Below are positions 49,816 through 62,132 of a stretch of DNA of 64,000 nt, one piece after another. The position numbers and the translations under genes were made by a program. Positions within the stretch are counted from its first letter, which is position 1, and each line of letters starts with the position of its first letter. The notes below the pieces were generated by a model. It made no database searches and was not told the DNA's origin. It worked only from the letters and a program-made list of their open reading frames with translations. Source of the DNA: Siphonodentalium dalli (taxonomy: Eukaryota; Mollusca; Scaphopoda; Gadilida; Siphonodentaliidae); contig CP136061.1 of assembly GCA_032622095.1 (NCBI GenBank), positions 127,424,754-127,488,753 of the forward strand, given 5' to 3'.

Positions 49816-50528
49816 CCCTTTCTCTACTAAATAGTCATTGATGAGTAGTTATCCTTAGGAAATCTTCAGATAATAACAGTCATCTGAACAGATCCCACCA
49901 ATGAATATGAATCATTCTGCTCTTGGGCCACTATTAAAAATATTTGTGTTTGTCCACTCCCGACCATAGATTTTTGAAGTGGGTAGGTAGGTAGGTAGGT
50001 AAATATTTTTATTTTTTTTCATTAGACCTGATATTTGTACCATAAGAGAAACTTTCTCTTTTTCGAGAGTGGCTGTGTTGTCTCCGATTTCAGACGCATT
50101 GTCTATTTTGGGAACTTTTTCTGCGGTCGCCATCGTGGCGTCTGCTAACGACCTTGACAGTCGCGATCATTCGGTTCATTTCAGCCGATTCCGTAATGTA
50201 AACGACTCGATTATGTCTACAGAGTAGTTCCGATGGCGATGAGCCGCAACTGGAAGTAGAAATAGTACAGAGTAATGTGTTAGTTTCCGGACGGCAAAGG
50301 ATTGCCGCTAAGAGGAAACGGGTTAGCCGATTTTGAACAAAAAAATATATATATATATTTCGGTCGGGGGGTAAAAATGAGTCGGTCGGGAGTGGACAAA
50401 CAAACCTAATTTTAATATATTTTGGCATTGTATTATCTGTTTTTCTGGTGAGCAGTAATATATAATAGACAATTCCAATGTATACTTTTATATAACTGAA
50501 TGGGTAAATCCATTCAGTATATAAATGG
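49816..50528. mobile_element. TTAA-type element, family T-b, interrupted by another element
   Basis: Left end ccctttctctactaaatagt after TTAA 49812-49815 and right end cattcagtatataaatgg before TTAA 50529-50532. Compared with the copy at 46123-46377, its sequence breaks off after ctgctcttg (49925) and resumes at tattatctg (50431), so about 505 bp were inserted. Its left TTAA is also the right TTAA of the neighbouring element 49671-49811. Confidence 0.75.
49926..50430. mobile_element. Inserted element with inverted ends and an internal ATG frame
   Basis: The insertion has inverted terminal sequences: tgtttgtccactcccgacc near the left and ggtcgggagtggacaaaca near the right. On the minus strand it contains a frame from ATG 50133 (MATAEKVPKIDNASEIGDN, then a Glu/Lys-rich stretch) that reads like a 5' coding exon, followed by a (cctac)n tract. 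The ggtaggtaggtag tract near 49981 belongs to it. Similar fragments (gtttgtttccgctaacct and cctacctaccc) recur near 51448 and 53130, pointing to a wider family. The frame may be a captured host exon or part of the element's own gene. Confidence 0.6.
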
Positions 50529-51535
50529 TTAATTTTTATTGGATGCATGTATTGTGTATTGTTTCACTGTACACTTGTTGGCCGTTAAATAATACCTGTC
50601 ATTACACTTGCCTAAGTACCCGTGTGGAGCGTTACAGAAATCCAATGAATTGAACAAAGTGAAACTAATGTGGAATGAATCACAGGTGTGCATGCATAAT
50701 GACCGGCAATAATATTTACAGTTTGAATGTCATGAATTCTAGACATTAGAATCAAGTTCAATCAACTATTACATGGATGACCAACAAAATGATAGTCACT
50801 TATAAAAAAAAACTAAAAGACTACCCACAAAGAATCAGGTTATGTAATGCTGCAATCATTCTTCAACTTAGCTTTCTGTTTTCTTACCCTAATTCTATGA
50901 TTTTACAATGTGTAACTTTTGTCAAGATTTGAATATGAAGGTGCATTGCAAGTCCATACTTCGTAATGTGACCTGTCACCTTTGAGTTGAAATTTCATGT
51001 TTCAACTGAATAATAGTAAAGGTTGGAGTAACTCTTTCAATCAGTTACCAAAGCTGCTTAGCATATTTATCACCTCTGTCCTCTGTATTACATTAATATG
51101 TTTGCATGTCTTCATCATTGTCACATATTTGATATGAAAACAAATCAACTAAATTTATACCGAAATTTGAAAGCTAGCATGAGATTTTCCTACCAACAAG
51201 TAATCTTTCCTGAGATATATTTCATATAAATGGAACCATATCGGCTTAATTTAAAAAAAAAACAAAAAAACATTGGATTGTTATTAATTATTTCGAATGC
51301 TTTCTATTTATATATAGAAAACATATTGTGCAAATTTCTTTGTCAATTGAGAGCGACTGTAGCCTTCATATTCTAAGACCTTTTTTGATGACATTCAAAT
51401 TAATAGTACTTAACATATTGGTTCTTGCTAAGGCCTAAAAAAAAAAGATGTTTGTTTCCGCTAACCTGACCGATGCTATTTTAAACCCCCGACCCTAAAC
51501 TTTTTATTGCCATTGCAAAACAAAAACAAAATCGG

Positions 51536-51594
51536 ACCAAAAAAAAAAAAAAAAAAAATGTATTTATTAAATTTTTTTTTTTTTTTTTTTTTTC
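51536..51594. repeat. Adjacent poly(A) and poly(T) runs
   Basis: About 20 A, an AT-rich gap, then about 22 T: an inverted homopolymer pair next to fragments (gtttgtttccgctaacct, 51448) of the family inserted at 49.9 kb. Confidence 0.85.
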
Positions 51595-52009
51595 AATTTA
51601 GATCCCAATTCATATCATAACAAGATGCAAAACATTAATATATTTATATATATTGCCATAAGAAATTTAAGTTTACAAAAAGATTTAAGTTTAACAGTTG
51701 GAATCATACCGTACTGTAAAGTATGTTTGGCTTTATCTAGCTTTCATCTGTGAAAACTTCAAATAGTTTGAGTTCAGGTTTGTTATCATTCAGCCTTCAG
51801 ACTTCAGGAACATTAACAATTTGATCAATTCAACCTGGTTATCAGGTGGGATATCATAATACCAAATGAAAAATTAACATAGAGATTAGTACTATAAATA
51901 GTAATTACTAACTTAATAGACATTGTTTCTGTACTACATGATCATAGTCCATTGAACCAAAAGATATCTGACAATATCGTATAAGCATTTCCAATCCATA
52001 CATATAAAA

Positions 52010-52532
52010 CAAGAGATCGACTGTCGTCCGGTGCATACCCTCTTAGCGCATACCGCCTGATGTGGGCATATCTATAACTTATGATTGCTATACTCAGACA
52101 GATGGCCCCAAAAAATCAGCATTTTCATGTAAACAAAGATGAATAAAGTCTATAAAACAAAAAACCAAAACAAAACAGTTGAATGTGCCATTAAATGTCC
52201 TCATAGTGGTGAACATCCATACAAAATTTCATTGAGATCTGAGCATTACTGTTCAAGTTATGACCTCAGAACAGATGTCGGATGGACCAAACAGCCAACA
52301 TTTCCAGATAAACAAAGATGAAACACTCTAGAATGGAAAATCCGAACAAAACGATGGAACCCTCTATTTAATGTCCTCATAGTAGTGAACATCCATACCT
52401 AATTTCATTGAGATCCGAGTACTACTGTTCAAGTTATGACATGAACAGACATCGGACGGACGTATGGATGGACGCACGGAAAGACAGGTGCAAAACAGTA
52501 TACCCCCCTTCTTTTTTTTTAAAGGGGTATAA
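52010..52532. repeat. TTATACCCCC-type interspersed repeat with internal duplication
   Basis: Contains two diverged units of about 180 bp: aatgtcctcatagtggtgaa ... gttcaagttatgac and aatgtcctcatagtagtgaa ... gttcaagttatgac. It ends with cggacggacgtatggatgga and acagtataccccccttctt, aaaggggtat. Opposite in orientation to the copy at 43.6 kb. Confidence 0.65.
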
Positions 52533-53211
52533 AAAATTTCCAAAGTTATGTTTGAGAAACTTGATCAAATTGACCTCTCATTAAAATTCAAAATACTGAC
52601 TCTGCCCTAGATTAGCTCTAAATGCAATGGATTTTCACAAATTTTCCAGGGTGAGAACCCCCACCATCAGCAGGGGGGGGGGTCACCCCTCCCAAACCTT
52701 CCTCCGCTCAGGCCTTCAGGTTATGCCTTTGGCACATCATTGCCCAAAAACAGGTGTCCTCAAAAAATACCTAGATCCTTCACTGAATGTGGAGGAGAAG
52801 GTGGTGTTCTGAAGCCATCATTAAGAGATCGGTACAAGACGGTCACTCCAATATGTGAACAGTGCAGTGGTGCTGGACTGACTCCAGTTGTCGCCAGACC
52901 ATATGGGAAATATTAGGATTATCAAAGACTATATTAGTATATAGACTAGTATATATGTAAATATTAAAGCATATGTAAGATTGAATTGGAGTTTATAGTT
53001 TCTCTGTCATCTGGGTTAACATGATTGGGTCTTAGAAGTGCATAGTTTGGGTTATTGACAAGTATTATACAGTTATTTTTAAAGATACTGAAAAAAAAAA
53101 AGTTAACCAAAAAAAAAAAGTTAAGCCTACCTACCTACCCTAATATTTTTCAGCTCGTTAGCGGAAACAAACATATTTTTTTCGTAGGCCTAACCTGCGC
53201 TAACAGCTAAC

Positions 53212-53423
53212 AAATTTCAGAAGCTCCAGTCATGGAAGGGTTAACCTTTGAGGTTAACCCTTCCATGACTGGAGCTTCTGAAATTTGGCGAAAACCCTGT
53301 ACCAATGCATTCTCTTATATTTGCGAGTCTTCCATAGGGAGACTTGCATATACCGGTATAAGTGAATGCACTGGCACATGGTCCTTAATGCTGTACCAGT
53401 GCAGCTCCCGTCATGAAAGGGAT
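53212..53423. mobile_element. TTAA-type hairpin element, family T-a, with an inverted end fragment of a second copy
   Basis: A complete copy from 53258 (cccttccatgactggagctt) to about 53420 (cccgtcatgaaagg) with the internal hairpin gcattctcttatatttgcga. Immediately left, across a 9-base gap between two TTAA sites (53241 and 53254), stands an end fragment in the opposite direction (agaagctccagtcatggaag). Two copies therefore met head to head. Confidence 0.7.
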
Positions 53424-54059
53424 AAATACAACGAATCTTTCCTATGGTTTCTAAATTAATAAATATTACATAAATCAGGAGCTGAATTCTGAGAAAAAAA
53501 CTTTCATGTTTATCTTTTGATTGTTGCAAAAAAATTAACACATTTTATGTCCTGTAAATGACACCCATCTCGCTTCTATTCAACAAGCTGAAGTAACATT
53601 TGTATGAAATATTTGAACAAATGTTGTGACATTAGATTTATAAATAAAGGATAAATGTGGGTGTATCTGTTGTTCACATAATGAATAAATAACATGCTCT
53701 CCATATCTTTATAAGCTATGCGTTGACATTACCATTAGTTTTCTCCCCCACTTTATTTAAATGCAGAAAATTCAGATCTACTTCGTATTAGTTTCTGGCT
53801 GAGCCACTAGGCCACAGTACCGTTATATAACACTGAGTCATGCGGGAGCCCTTGATAAGTTGACCTATTTATATGATGTATGCCATAATGGGATATGCAT
53901 TGAATAAAATTTTATTTCTGTCTTGTTACATGATACATTGTGTTTCTATGTTTATCTTCACACAATACAATACTCCTAGTCAATCCACTCAATTGATTAA
54001 GCAGACGTGACTCGTTTAAACCTTCATATTATGTCGATGTATTTATGCATTGTGTCATC

Positions 54060-54318
54060 TGCCAATTTGGGGTTTATAATGAAAAGAAAAGAAGAGAAGA
54101 ATCTTTCTAAAGAAGATTCTAAAAAACTTGTTAATTTGGTAATAAAGGCACTTTCCAGAGAGGATGAGGCCTAAGCAGAATGAGATCCCCCAGAGGGTGA
54201 ATTTAGTGATGCTAGCCTTCTGTGCTGGGTAGTGTCACTAAATTCATTCTTTTGTGACCTTATTCTGGAAATGACCAGCACCATATCGTGAGGCCTCAAC
54301 ACAGCATATTTCTGATCG
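54060..54318. mobile_element. Composite hairpin element, family B, partial
   Basis: Contains one hairpin (aagcagaatgagatccccca ... tgaccttattctgg) plus part of the spacer (gccaatttggggtttata, aataaaggcactttccagag), and the gaggcc arms. The second hairpin is missing. Confidence 0.65.
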
Positions 54319-54992
54319 AACTTCTTGAAATAGTGAGCACTGAGAAATGTGCTTTCTTAACTATAATTTTTATTTCACAAAACAAGCGCGATGGTTAACC
54401 TAAGGGTGATGGTGTGTCACAATAAGTGCATTGTGGTCTGTCAAAGGTCAAGGTCGGATCTGATCCCATGCATACGATGCATTAACAGACTCAAATCAAT
54501 GGATTGCACCTATTTTCAAAACCAATGCATCCCTTATATGGAAACGAGGTGATGTTGCCTATTTTCAATGCATTCTTTATATAACCTTGGACCCAGATAC
54601 TAAATCTTATTAAGTTTTTCATGAAAGTATGGGGGTATTATATTCAAAAAGACTTCATGGAACGCCTTCATTACAAATTATTGGTAGTCAAGTTATATAT
54701 TCGCTCACGAGTTGCTTAATTACGGGGGCATAGTCACTTCAGGTTCTTGCTCATTCATAGATGATTTGAGGAAAATTAAGTCTCCTTCTACCTTTTTGTC
54801 TTCAAAGAGGTTCGTATGGAGGTGGGGTCAGACTATACATGTATATATAAAATGGTAGAGTGGATTCTTTGACCCCTGTATCTAATTACTGTAAATACAT
54901 GTATCTATCTTGTCTTGACTCTATTCTTGAATCTTGTCTGGGAACCTATAGCCCTTGGATTCTGATTCAGATACCTTACTCGTATTTAAATT

Positions 54993-55535
54993 CGCGCAGT
55001 ACTATTTTTCGTGCACCCAATGGTGCGCGAATTTAAAACTGAGCGAAAAATAGTACGACTCCCAAGTTTAATCTAAACCGCAGTCCATATGAAATACAAG
55101 AGTGCTATGTTGCTGAATTTTCATATATTATGAATGGTTGAATATACAATTAAGCCTATCCGTGTATATATTTACATTCGGCCAACTGCTATCAAGACCA
55201 TTGCTCACAATGCCAAGCGACAAATCATAGTAACATAGATATTGTTGAAATGCTTGTATAAGAACAACTAATATTCCAGGTCGCCACAAAATGATGATGT
55301 ATGTAGTTACTACTAGTTTATTGTCAACACGATGTAAATCCGCCGCGATAGTGTTTAATATACACATATACTATTGCCAGCAATGACTAAGAACTGAAAC
55401 TTTCATCAGCTTCAAGATACATGTATATGAAACTATCACGAAAATATTTTTTGTCAGTTTTGAATTCGCGCAGCTAGGTGCGCGAATTTAAAGTGCGCGA
55501 ATTCAAAACTGAGCGAAAAATAGTACTGCGTGAAT
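54993..55535. mobile_element. Inverted-repeat element with CGCAGTACTATTTTTCG ends
   Basis: Left end cgcagtactatttttcg (about 54997) and right end cgaaaaatagtactgcg (about 55514) are inverted repeats; the motif gcgcgaatttaaa recurs inside at 55024, 55470 and 55492. About 540 bp, no frame of note. Confidence 0.65.
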
Positions 55536-56117
55536 AGTCAAGACTCTATTTTTTAAATGATTGTTTTATTCTGATATTCCCATCAGACAGGTAAAAATGA
55601 TGATCATCTATTTATATAATAAATTCAATAGCTCTGATAGCTCTCCAAGATTACAACTCAATAGAAGAGAATAGAATAAATATGTGTGCAAATACATGGA
55701 AACTGGTTTTCCAAATTACGTCACAAAAGTAGAGCTAAACTTCAATAAAAAGGCACTTTAAGAGAGCTTAGAGCACATTCCATTGTTGCAATCGTTCCCT
55801 GATTTTTGGTAAAGCACACCAGTTCCCCAGGCTGGCAAATGAATAGTTCAGTAATTATCCCATTGTTAGGCACACGCAACTCATAACAGACAAATCGCAT
55901 GGGCGTTTCAAAGTGGGACCAGTCAGTTTTGTTTCGGACATATCTATTCACATTCAATGGCGATCAGTTCATGCTAATCATGTTGTTGGGCGTGGCTAAC
56001 CGGCTATTGTGTCTAATTGCGACCAGCGCACGGATTGTGCGTCATGGTGAAAACACGCTCAATGGCACATTTCCAGTTGATTACATTATGTTGGATCAAT
56101 TCGGCTCTAAGTCGGTC

Positions 56118-56201
56118 AGAGCACGCGAATTGTTCTTTACCAGAATAAATCTTGTCTTCGACTCGATTGATTATGGTAAAGAACAATTCTTGTGCTCTAA
56201 C
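56118..56201. repeat. 84-bp inverted repeat
   Basis: agagcacgcgaattgttctt / aagaacaattcttgtgctct with a loop of about 30 bp. It explains the apparent coding similarity of both strands in the 55899-56252 frame. Confidence 0.7.
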
Positions 56202-56359
56202 CCTTACATATTCATCAACGCATCAAGCGTGTTTTATTGTTTACTCAATTGATTGGGCTCACATTGGAAATACCGGGCTTTGAATCTCATAAGATGTGTA
56301 TACCCTCAAGATGGGTGCTAGATCTGGCTTGCTCTCAAGAGATTTCTGTTACAAAGTTG

Positions 56360-56835
56360 ACCACCAGAACAAGCCTGAGTTTAGTGTGCCTGTCATTTAC
56401 AGAATGAGGACCCCAGAGGGTGAATTTAGTAACGCTATCCTGCATAGTGGGCTAAATTCACCCTCTGGGAACCTCATTCTGCTTAGGCCTCATCTTCTCT
56501 GGAAAGTTTCTTTTATAAAATTTCTATAGATACTTCTTCACATAGATTCTATTTCTTTTTTAGTTTAATTTCTCTATATCCTCTAATTGGCAGATGACAC
56601 ATTGCATAATCGAGTTCCCAATGGGTGTACATCGCAATATTCCCCATTTGGGAACTTCAATCTGAGTCTATGTCTCCCATAGCTGATGAGGTCCTGCAGA
56701 ATGAGGTCCATAGAGGGTGAATTTGGTGATGCTAGCCCACTGTGAGGGATAACATTAATAAATTTACCCTCTGGGGACCACATTCTGCAAACGACAGGCA
56801 CACTATAATCAGGCTTGCACCAGAAGTGGTCACTT
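56360..56835. mobile_element. Composite multi-hairpin element, family B
   Basis: Two hairpins (about 56403-56480 and 56694-56790) and a middle one in the spacer (gagttcccaatgggtg ... ccatttgggaactt). The outer inverted repeats extend farther than in other copies (gaccaccagaacaagcctga left, caggcttgcaccagaagtgg right). The most complete copy for defining the ends. Confidence 0.8.
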
Positions 56836-57175
56836 GTTTTTATACTAGGCAACCATATGATATTAATCCAACCACATAATGTGGTCAGAAACGATCATAT
56901 GGTTGGAAGTGGTCAGTTGAAACATGAGCAGCAGTTGTCACCGACAATGCTAAGAAACTGGGGCGAAATACGAACAAATTACTGACTTAAAACATTAAAA
57001 TATGCCACCGCTATTAATAAATATGACCTACTGTTTGAATACAATAATAAATGTGACGTAAGTAGATGAATATAATGGGATAAAGTGCATACTTACAACA
57101 GAGTGTGGTGAATAAGTGGGAAAATGGTGACCAAAATTGACATGTTTACAAAGCGATGTTGAGAAACCAAAAGTA

Positions 57176-57387
57176 CTGTAATGACCTAAATAATTGACCC
57201 CTTAACCACAGCAGAATTATGGGTAACTTTTCAGGATTTATTCGGAAATATGGCTTGTTGCCATTCATCGGAAAGCTCTCAGTCAGAACTTTCCGATGAA
57301 TGACAACAAGCCATATTTCCTACTAAATGCTGAAAATTACCCATAATTTTGCTGTGGTTAAGGAGTCCATTATTTAGGGCATTACTG
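57176..57387. mobile_element. TA-flanked fold-back element, family A
   Basis: Complete but more diverged copy (begins ctgtaatgacctaaataatt, ends agggcattactg, TA on both sides); several arm mismatches such as gatttattcgg against ctactaaatgc indicate an older insertion than the copies at 12.2 and 37.8 kb. Confidence 0.88.
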
Positions 57388-58392
57388 TAGGTAATACTTT
57401 ATGCTAAGCCGATAAATTTACACTTTACAACATCGCTACAAGGTTATTTTTATGTGTTCAATATATAAAGTCATTCTGAGGCTAAAAGGTCTATAAAAGT
57501 TAGACTAGATTCTACGAGCAATGATTTTAAAATTGAAATAAATCTAAATTGTGGAAATTAAAATCATTGGTATTTATAAGAATAAGAATTGTCAGATTCT
57601 CCTTGTTTATGGTTTGCCTTTCTCTGTATAAAATTTTATCTCAAATATATGGAAGGCGTTCTCTGTGGGTATAGCTGAATAATTTGTACAAAGCTTTTCA
57701 AACCATTATTAACAAGAGGAACATGAATAATTAGATAGACCAGAAGACCTAGGTGTCACATGTTTTAATTTTACTCATTTTATACCCTCTGTCCTGTCAA
57801 TATAAAATTTACCATGCACAGTAAATGTTTTTTTTTTACATATTAATCTTCTGACCATGACATCCTAAAGGAAACACGCCATATTATTGAATTTCGGATA
57901 GAGTTTGGTTTACTTTCTTACGATAACAAACTCACTAATTCACATCTTCCTGGTGGTAGCATCTAGTTGTTTGTGTGAGGGCGTTCTGTCAGAAACCGTG
58001 TCAATTAGCTGGTTGTAGAAATAGATCGAATGGCTCTCTATCAGTAATGTTTTCCCTAGTTTTAGTTTCTATGGAATGCACTGTTATCTTTTAATTAACC
58101 ATGTTTAGTTTGTTTGGGAAATCCTATTAGTTTACTTCTATGTCAGTGGGTTATATGTATCGGCATATTTTGGGTCAAAAACATGAAATTGATCGAAATT
58201 TGGTTTCAGTTGTCAAGATTATTATTAAGGATATAGGTAAGTGGGTCCTATTTTTTCGGTTTTGAATCAGGAATGTTATTTAGCCTCAGGTGGTAGGTAG
58301 GTTACACTATTTCTAAAACAGCAATCAATTTTAATTCTATTGTGAGCTGAGAATCTAGTTCACAATCTGTGTCAGCAACAGAAATACATGTA

Positions 58393-58605
58393 CAGTAATG
58401 CCCTAAATAATCGACTCCTTAACCACAGTAGAATTATGGGTAATTTTTCAGGAACCACAGCAGAATTATGGGTAATTTTTCAGGATTTAGTTGGAAATAT
58501 GGCTTGTTGCCGATTAATGGCAACAAGCCGTATTTCCGACTAAATCCTGAAAAATTACCCATAATTCTGCTGTGGTTAAGGAGTTGATTATTTAGGGCAT
58601 TACTG
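58393..58605. mobile_element. TA-flanked fold-back element, family A, rearranged
   Basis: Ends are intact (cagtaatgccctaaataatc ... tagggcattactg between TA dinucleotides). The left arm has an internal tandem duplication of about 31 bp (accacag.agaattatgggt twice), and the apex is shortened to a gattaatgg turn: the aaagctctc part is lost. Shows local replication slippage inside a palindrome. Confidence 0.88.
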
Positions 58606-59188
58606 TAGGATATAAAACTACTAGAGTCCCTATGAAATGCAATGGTCTGCAATAATGCTCTGCTCTAAAAGGTTTATTCAGTTTTTGTTGGATCATGATT
58701 TGGTTCTTGACCAATGCTTATGTTTCCTCGGTGAACATCTTGATCGCCATTCTGTGTGCTGGCATGAAATCTCTTGGTTTAAAACTTGATTGTTTGGTGG
58801 TACATGTAAATGAAAAGTTTTAGTGCATTTGGCACCAACAACACATGGCAGTGCAAATTTGAATTCCACCAATAACTGTTGAAACTGAGCTGGCTAGCTG
58901 GAAGAGCAGAAATTTTGTCTGATAGCAATTGGCACCATTGGCACCCATTAATAGTGCAAACTCCAATCCCACAAATTTTTTTCTTCAAAATGAGCTCCTG
59001 GCCTTATATGCATAGGAGGTACCGGGTAGCAGAAATATTGTATGACAGCAATTGGCACCAAGAGTACAAACCCTGCTTAGTATCCCAATTCCTGTTTAAA
59101 ATGAGCTATAAGCCTATAGAAGGTACATGTAGCAGGGATTTTGTTTAACAGCAAATAGCAATAGACTATTCTCACCGATTTGCCTTCT

Positions 59189-59297
59189 GGGTGATGAACT
59201 TTGAGATTCAGAGAAGCAAGCAGATATTTTGCTACTCGAGTCAGGGTGATGAACTTTGAGATTTAGAGAAGCAAGCAGATATTTTGCTACTCGACTA
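59189..59297. repeat. 56-bp direct tandem duplication
   Basis: ggtgatgaactttgagattc ... ttttgctactcga occurs twice (59189 and 59245) with one or two mismatches; a recent duplication. Confidence 0.85.
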
Positions 59298-59525
59298 TCA
59301 GCTCAATGTTAATGATGATGATCTCTGGCCACCATCCAGGCTTAAGATAATTCCACGATAATTGCTGTGGTAATCACTGGGAGTTCAATGTTTTCACTTG
59401 TCAGAATCGTCATTATTATCAAATAGTGGGTACAACTTCTCAGCCTTCCTATGCGGGCAATTGGGTGCTAGGTTATTAAATTTCCCCATTTTATTTTCAA
59501 TTAAGGAAAAAAGGTATCCTTATCA

Positions 59526-59960
59526 AGTCTGAGTTTAGTGTTTCTGTCATTTGCAGAATGAGGTCCCCAGAGGGTGAATTTAGTGGTGCTATCCCGCATA
59601 GCGGACTAGCATCACCAAATTCACCATCTGGGGAACTCATTCTGCATGGCCTCATATGCTATGGAGACATAGACTCAGATTGAAGTTTCCAAATAGTGAT
59701 TATTGTGATGTACACCCATTGGGAACCTTGATTATGCTATATGTCCTCTGCCAATTTGGGGATATAGAGAAACTAAAGTAAAAAAAGAAATAGAATCTAT
59801 GTGAAGAAGTTTCTATAGAAATTTGATAATAAAGACACTTTCCAGAGAAGATGAGCCCTAAGCAGAATGAGGTCCCCAGAGGGTGAATTTAGTGATGCTA
59901 TCCCACTGGAACTCATTCTGCAAATAACAGACTCAGTAAACTCAGGTTTGTTCTTTGCAT
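59526..59960. mobile_element. Composite multi-hairpin element, family B, inverted orientation
   Basis: Hairpin 59559-59645 is followed by the spacer in reverse orientation relative to the copy at 56 kb (gtacacccattgggaacc, gccaatttggggatatagag, aagacactttccagagaag) and a second, shortened hairpin 59866-59932 that has lost much of one arm. Confidence 0.78.
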
Positions 59961-61021
59961 CAAATTCCATGAGATTCAGCTGAGATTATCATTACCACGT
60001 CTTGGTTCTGACAAATAAGACATTAGTGTATGTGTACTTGATTTATTTTTTTAAATGGACACAATATTAAGTAATGTATTATACTTCCACTTAGCAAGTG
60101 CAACGGGTCATTGGAGTAATATGTTGTTCTGGCTTATGTAACTAGTTGCCTTTATAGTGCATTGTTTAACCCATTCATTGCTAATTTGATTATCGCATTC
60201 AGTTATAAATAGAGGATCTCTAATGAGTCGAAAATTCTATACGAAATTTATTAACCAAGTGCACTAAATTCTATTCATGCCGAGCTTTAGCAATGCTCAA
60301 ATTGAATTTAGAGGACAAGGATAATAATTTTTGTATAGAATTGCGATGAATTTGAGATCCATTTTTATCACATAATCACATTTTTGAAAATAAAAAATTA
60401 TCTTGAAATGGCTGATGTTAAAAAAAATCAATATTGATTTCCTTATCACAACCAAAGAGGAAGTAAAGACACCTTATTTTTCATGTTGACAACAGTATTC
60501 GACCAGCCTTATCACCCATGTTTATCATGTCAACACTAAAAAACCCAACACAAATTGAATATCATAATTATATTCTGATTAACATAATAAGAAAGTTTCG
60601 GCATTGGCATCGATATCATTGCTTTAAGTTCTTATGTCACTGCGCGTGCCGATAATACGCTTGTGACTAACTAATAAATATGAAGCCGGATTTAGGGGCT
60701 AATTATGTGATATAAGTACATATAGACATCTGAATGGTCAATTATTCTTTTGGATGGGTGTACCCCACCCCCCCCCCCCCCTTCTGTTTATAGTCTAAGA
60801 CTTGGACATGTTCCACGGTGGAGTAAATATAAATAGGACCCGCAGTAATCACTGCCTGAAGTTAAGTGAAGTAGAAGTCTTCTAAAAGTGTGCAGAGTAT
60901 TAAATGAATGCTGTATTGTGAATTTAGGTATCATCTGTTGAAAGCAGCATTAAACCCCAATTAACTAACTTTGGATGGGTTTTGTTAATGCAGAGGATAT
61001 AAGATTCCTAATCGATCATCC

Positions 61022-61049
61022 GGGGGGGGGGGGGGGGGGGGGGGGGGGG
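61022..61049. repeat. Poly(G) run of 28
   Basis: 28 consecutive G flanked by cc; a second C-rich run is at 60770-60781. Length is likely unstable or uncertain in the assembly. Confidence 0.9.
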
Positions 61050-61134
61050 CCTGTTGAACTTGTTATCTGAACTACCCCCCAATGAGTAGTTATAATCAGT
61101 AGTCAAGCTATAAAAGCCTATTGTGGTTTTTTAA

Positions 61135-61364
61135 CCCTTCCATGTGGAGGTTCCTGAAATTTTGTGAAAACCCTGTACCAAAGCATTCTCTTATCGGGGA
61201 GTCTTGCATATATAAGAGAATTCATTGGCCTAACAATATTTACCTTGACCTTGTGAGCCAGTGCATTCTCTTACATATACGAGGCTCCCTATGGGAGACT
61301 CTCATATATAAGAGAAGGCACTGGGTCTTTAATCTGCACCAGCTCAACTCCCGTAATGAAAGGG
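61135..61364. mobile_element. TTAA-type element with two hairpins, family T-a
   Basis: Between TTAA 61131-61134 and 61365-61368; ends cccttccatgtggaggttcc and caactcccgtaatgaaaggg. Two internal hairpin modules. The right TTAA is shared with the next element. The 121-codon frame at 61121-61486 is produced by this repeat. Confidence 0.75.
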
Positions 61365-61368
61365 TTAA

Positions 61369-61760
61369 CCCTTTACCCAACAAACCGGCCAAAATCGGCC
61401 AAATAAAGCTTCAACAGCCTAAAATATCTTCGGTCTGTCTCAATAGAACCATACAAATATGGATATCATTGGAACCGGCTCCTTGACCACATTGTGATAG
61501 TTACAGTTATGCCCTGTGCCAATGCATTCTCTTATATATGCGAGTCGACCATAGGTCGCATCGCATATATAAGAGAATGCATTGGCCTAAAAAAAATCTT
61601 TTTTTAACACTTTTTACCATTTTTTCTTACATTCTTTAACAATTTTATAATTTTTAATGTGTTAAGCCAATGCATTCTCTTATATATGCGAGGCGACCTA
61701 TGGTCGACTCGCATATATAAGAGAATGCATTAGCACAGGGCCGTTCTGTTGGGTAAAGGG
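61369..61760. mobile_element. TTAA-type element with perfect distinct ends and two hairpin modules, family T-c
   Basis: Bounded by TTAA 61365-61368 and 61761-61764 with perfect inverted ends ccctttacccaaca / tgttgggtaaaggg, unlike family T-a. Inside are two nearly perfect hairpins (ccaatgcattctcttatata ... tatataagagaatgcattgg near 61520-61590 and 61670-61735), the same module as in family T-a. The module thus occurs in two families with different termini. Confidence 0.8.
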
Positions 61761-61953
61761 TTAAACCATATTTATTCATATATTTACTTTCATCTTAGAA
61801 CGAAAAAAATATACACTTGACTCACAAGCAGGTTTTATATTTATAGGCTTAAAAATGTATTAAAAGTTTGCTAAAGTGATAAAAATATATCACCTCAATA
61901 GTATACACCAGGTCCATGTAGACCCAAATTTAAAAGTTGTAACGAAAAAGCCT

Positions 61954-62064
61954 GCATATTAAGCAGAATGAGGTCCCCAGAGGGTGAATTTAGTGATGCT
62001 ACCCTGCACAGCAGACTAGCATCACAAAATTCACCCTCTGGGGACCTCATTCTGCTTAATATGC
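61954..62064. repeat. Single hairpin of family B
   Basis: A nearly perfect palindrome gcatattaagcagaatgagg ... cctcattctgcttaatatgc with arms of about 50 bp around cctgcacagcagactagc. No spacer or second hairpin: a solo module. Confidence 0.8.
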
Positions 62065-62132
62065 CTCATCTTCTGAGAAGTATTTTCCTGCTTTTGGTCA
62101 AAATCTTTTACTGAAATGGCCATCAGTTAGAA

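Noticed and set aside
50090-50548. 152-codon minus-strand frame
   Set aside because: It runs across the borders of two nested repeat elements, so it cannot be an old conserved gene; the shorter ATG frame inside the insertion is discussed separately.
55742-56252. Overlapping frames on both strands near 55.9 kb
   Set aside because: The right part is explained by an inverted repeat at 56118-56201, and no splice or family signal supports either strand.
61121-61486. 121-codon frame
   Set aside because: Produced by two abutting TTAA elements; peptide segments repeat those of frames at 34.4 and 53.2 kb.
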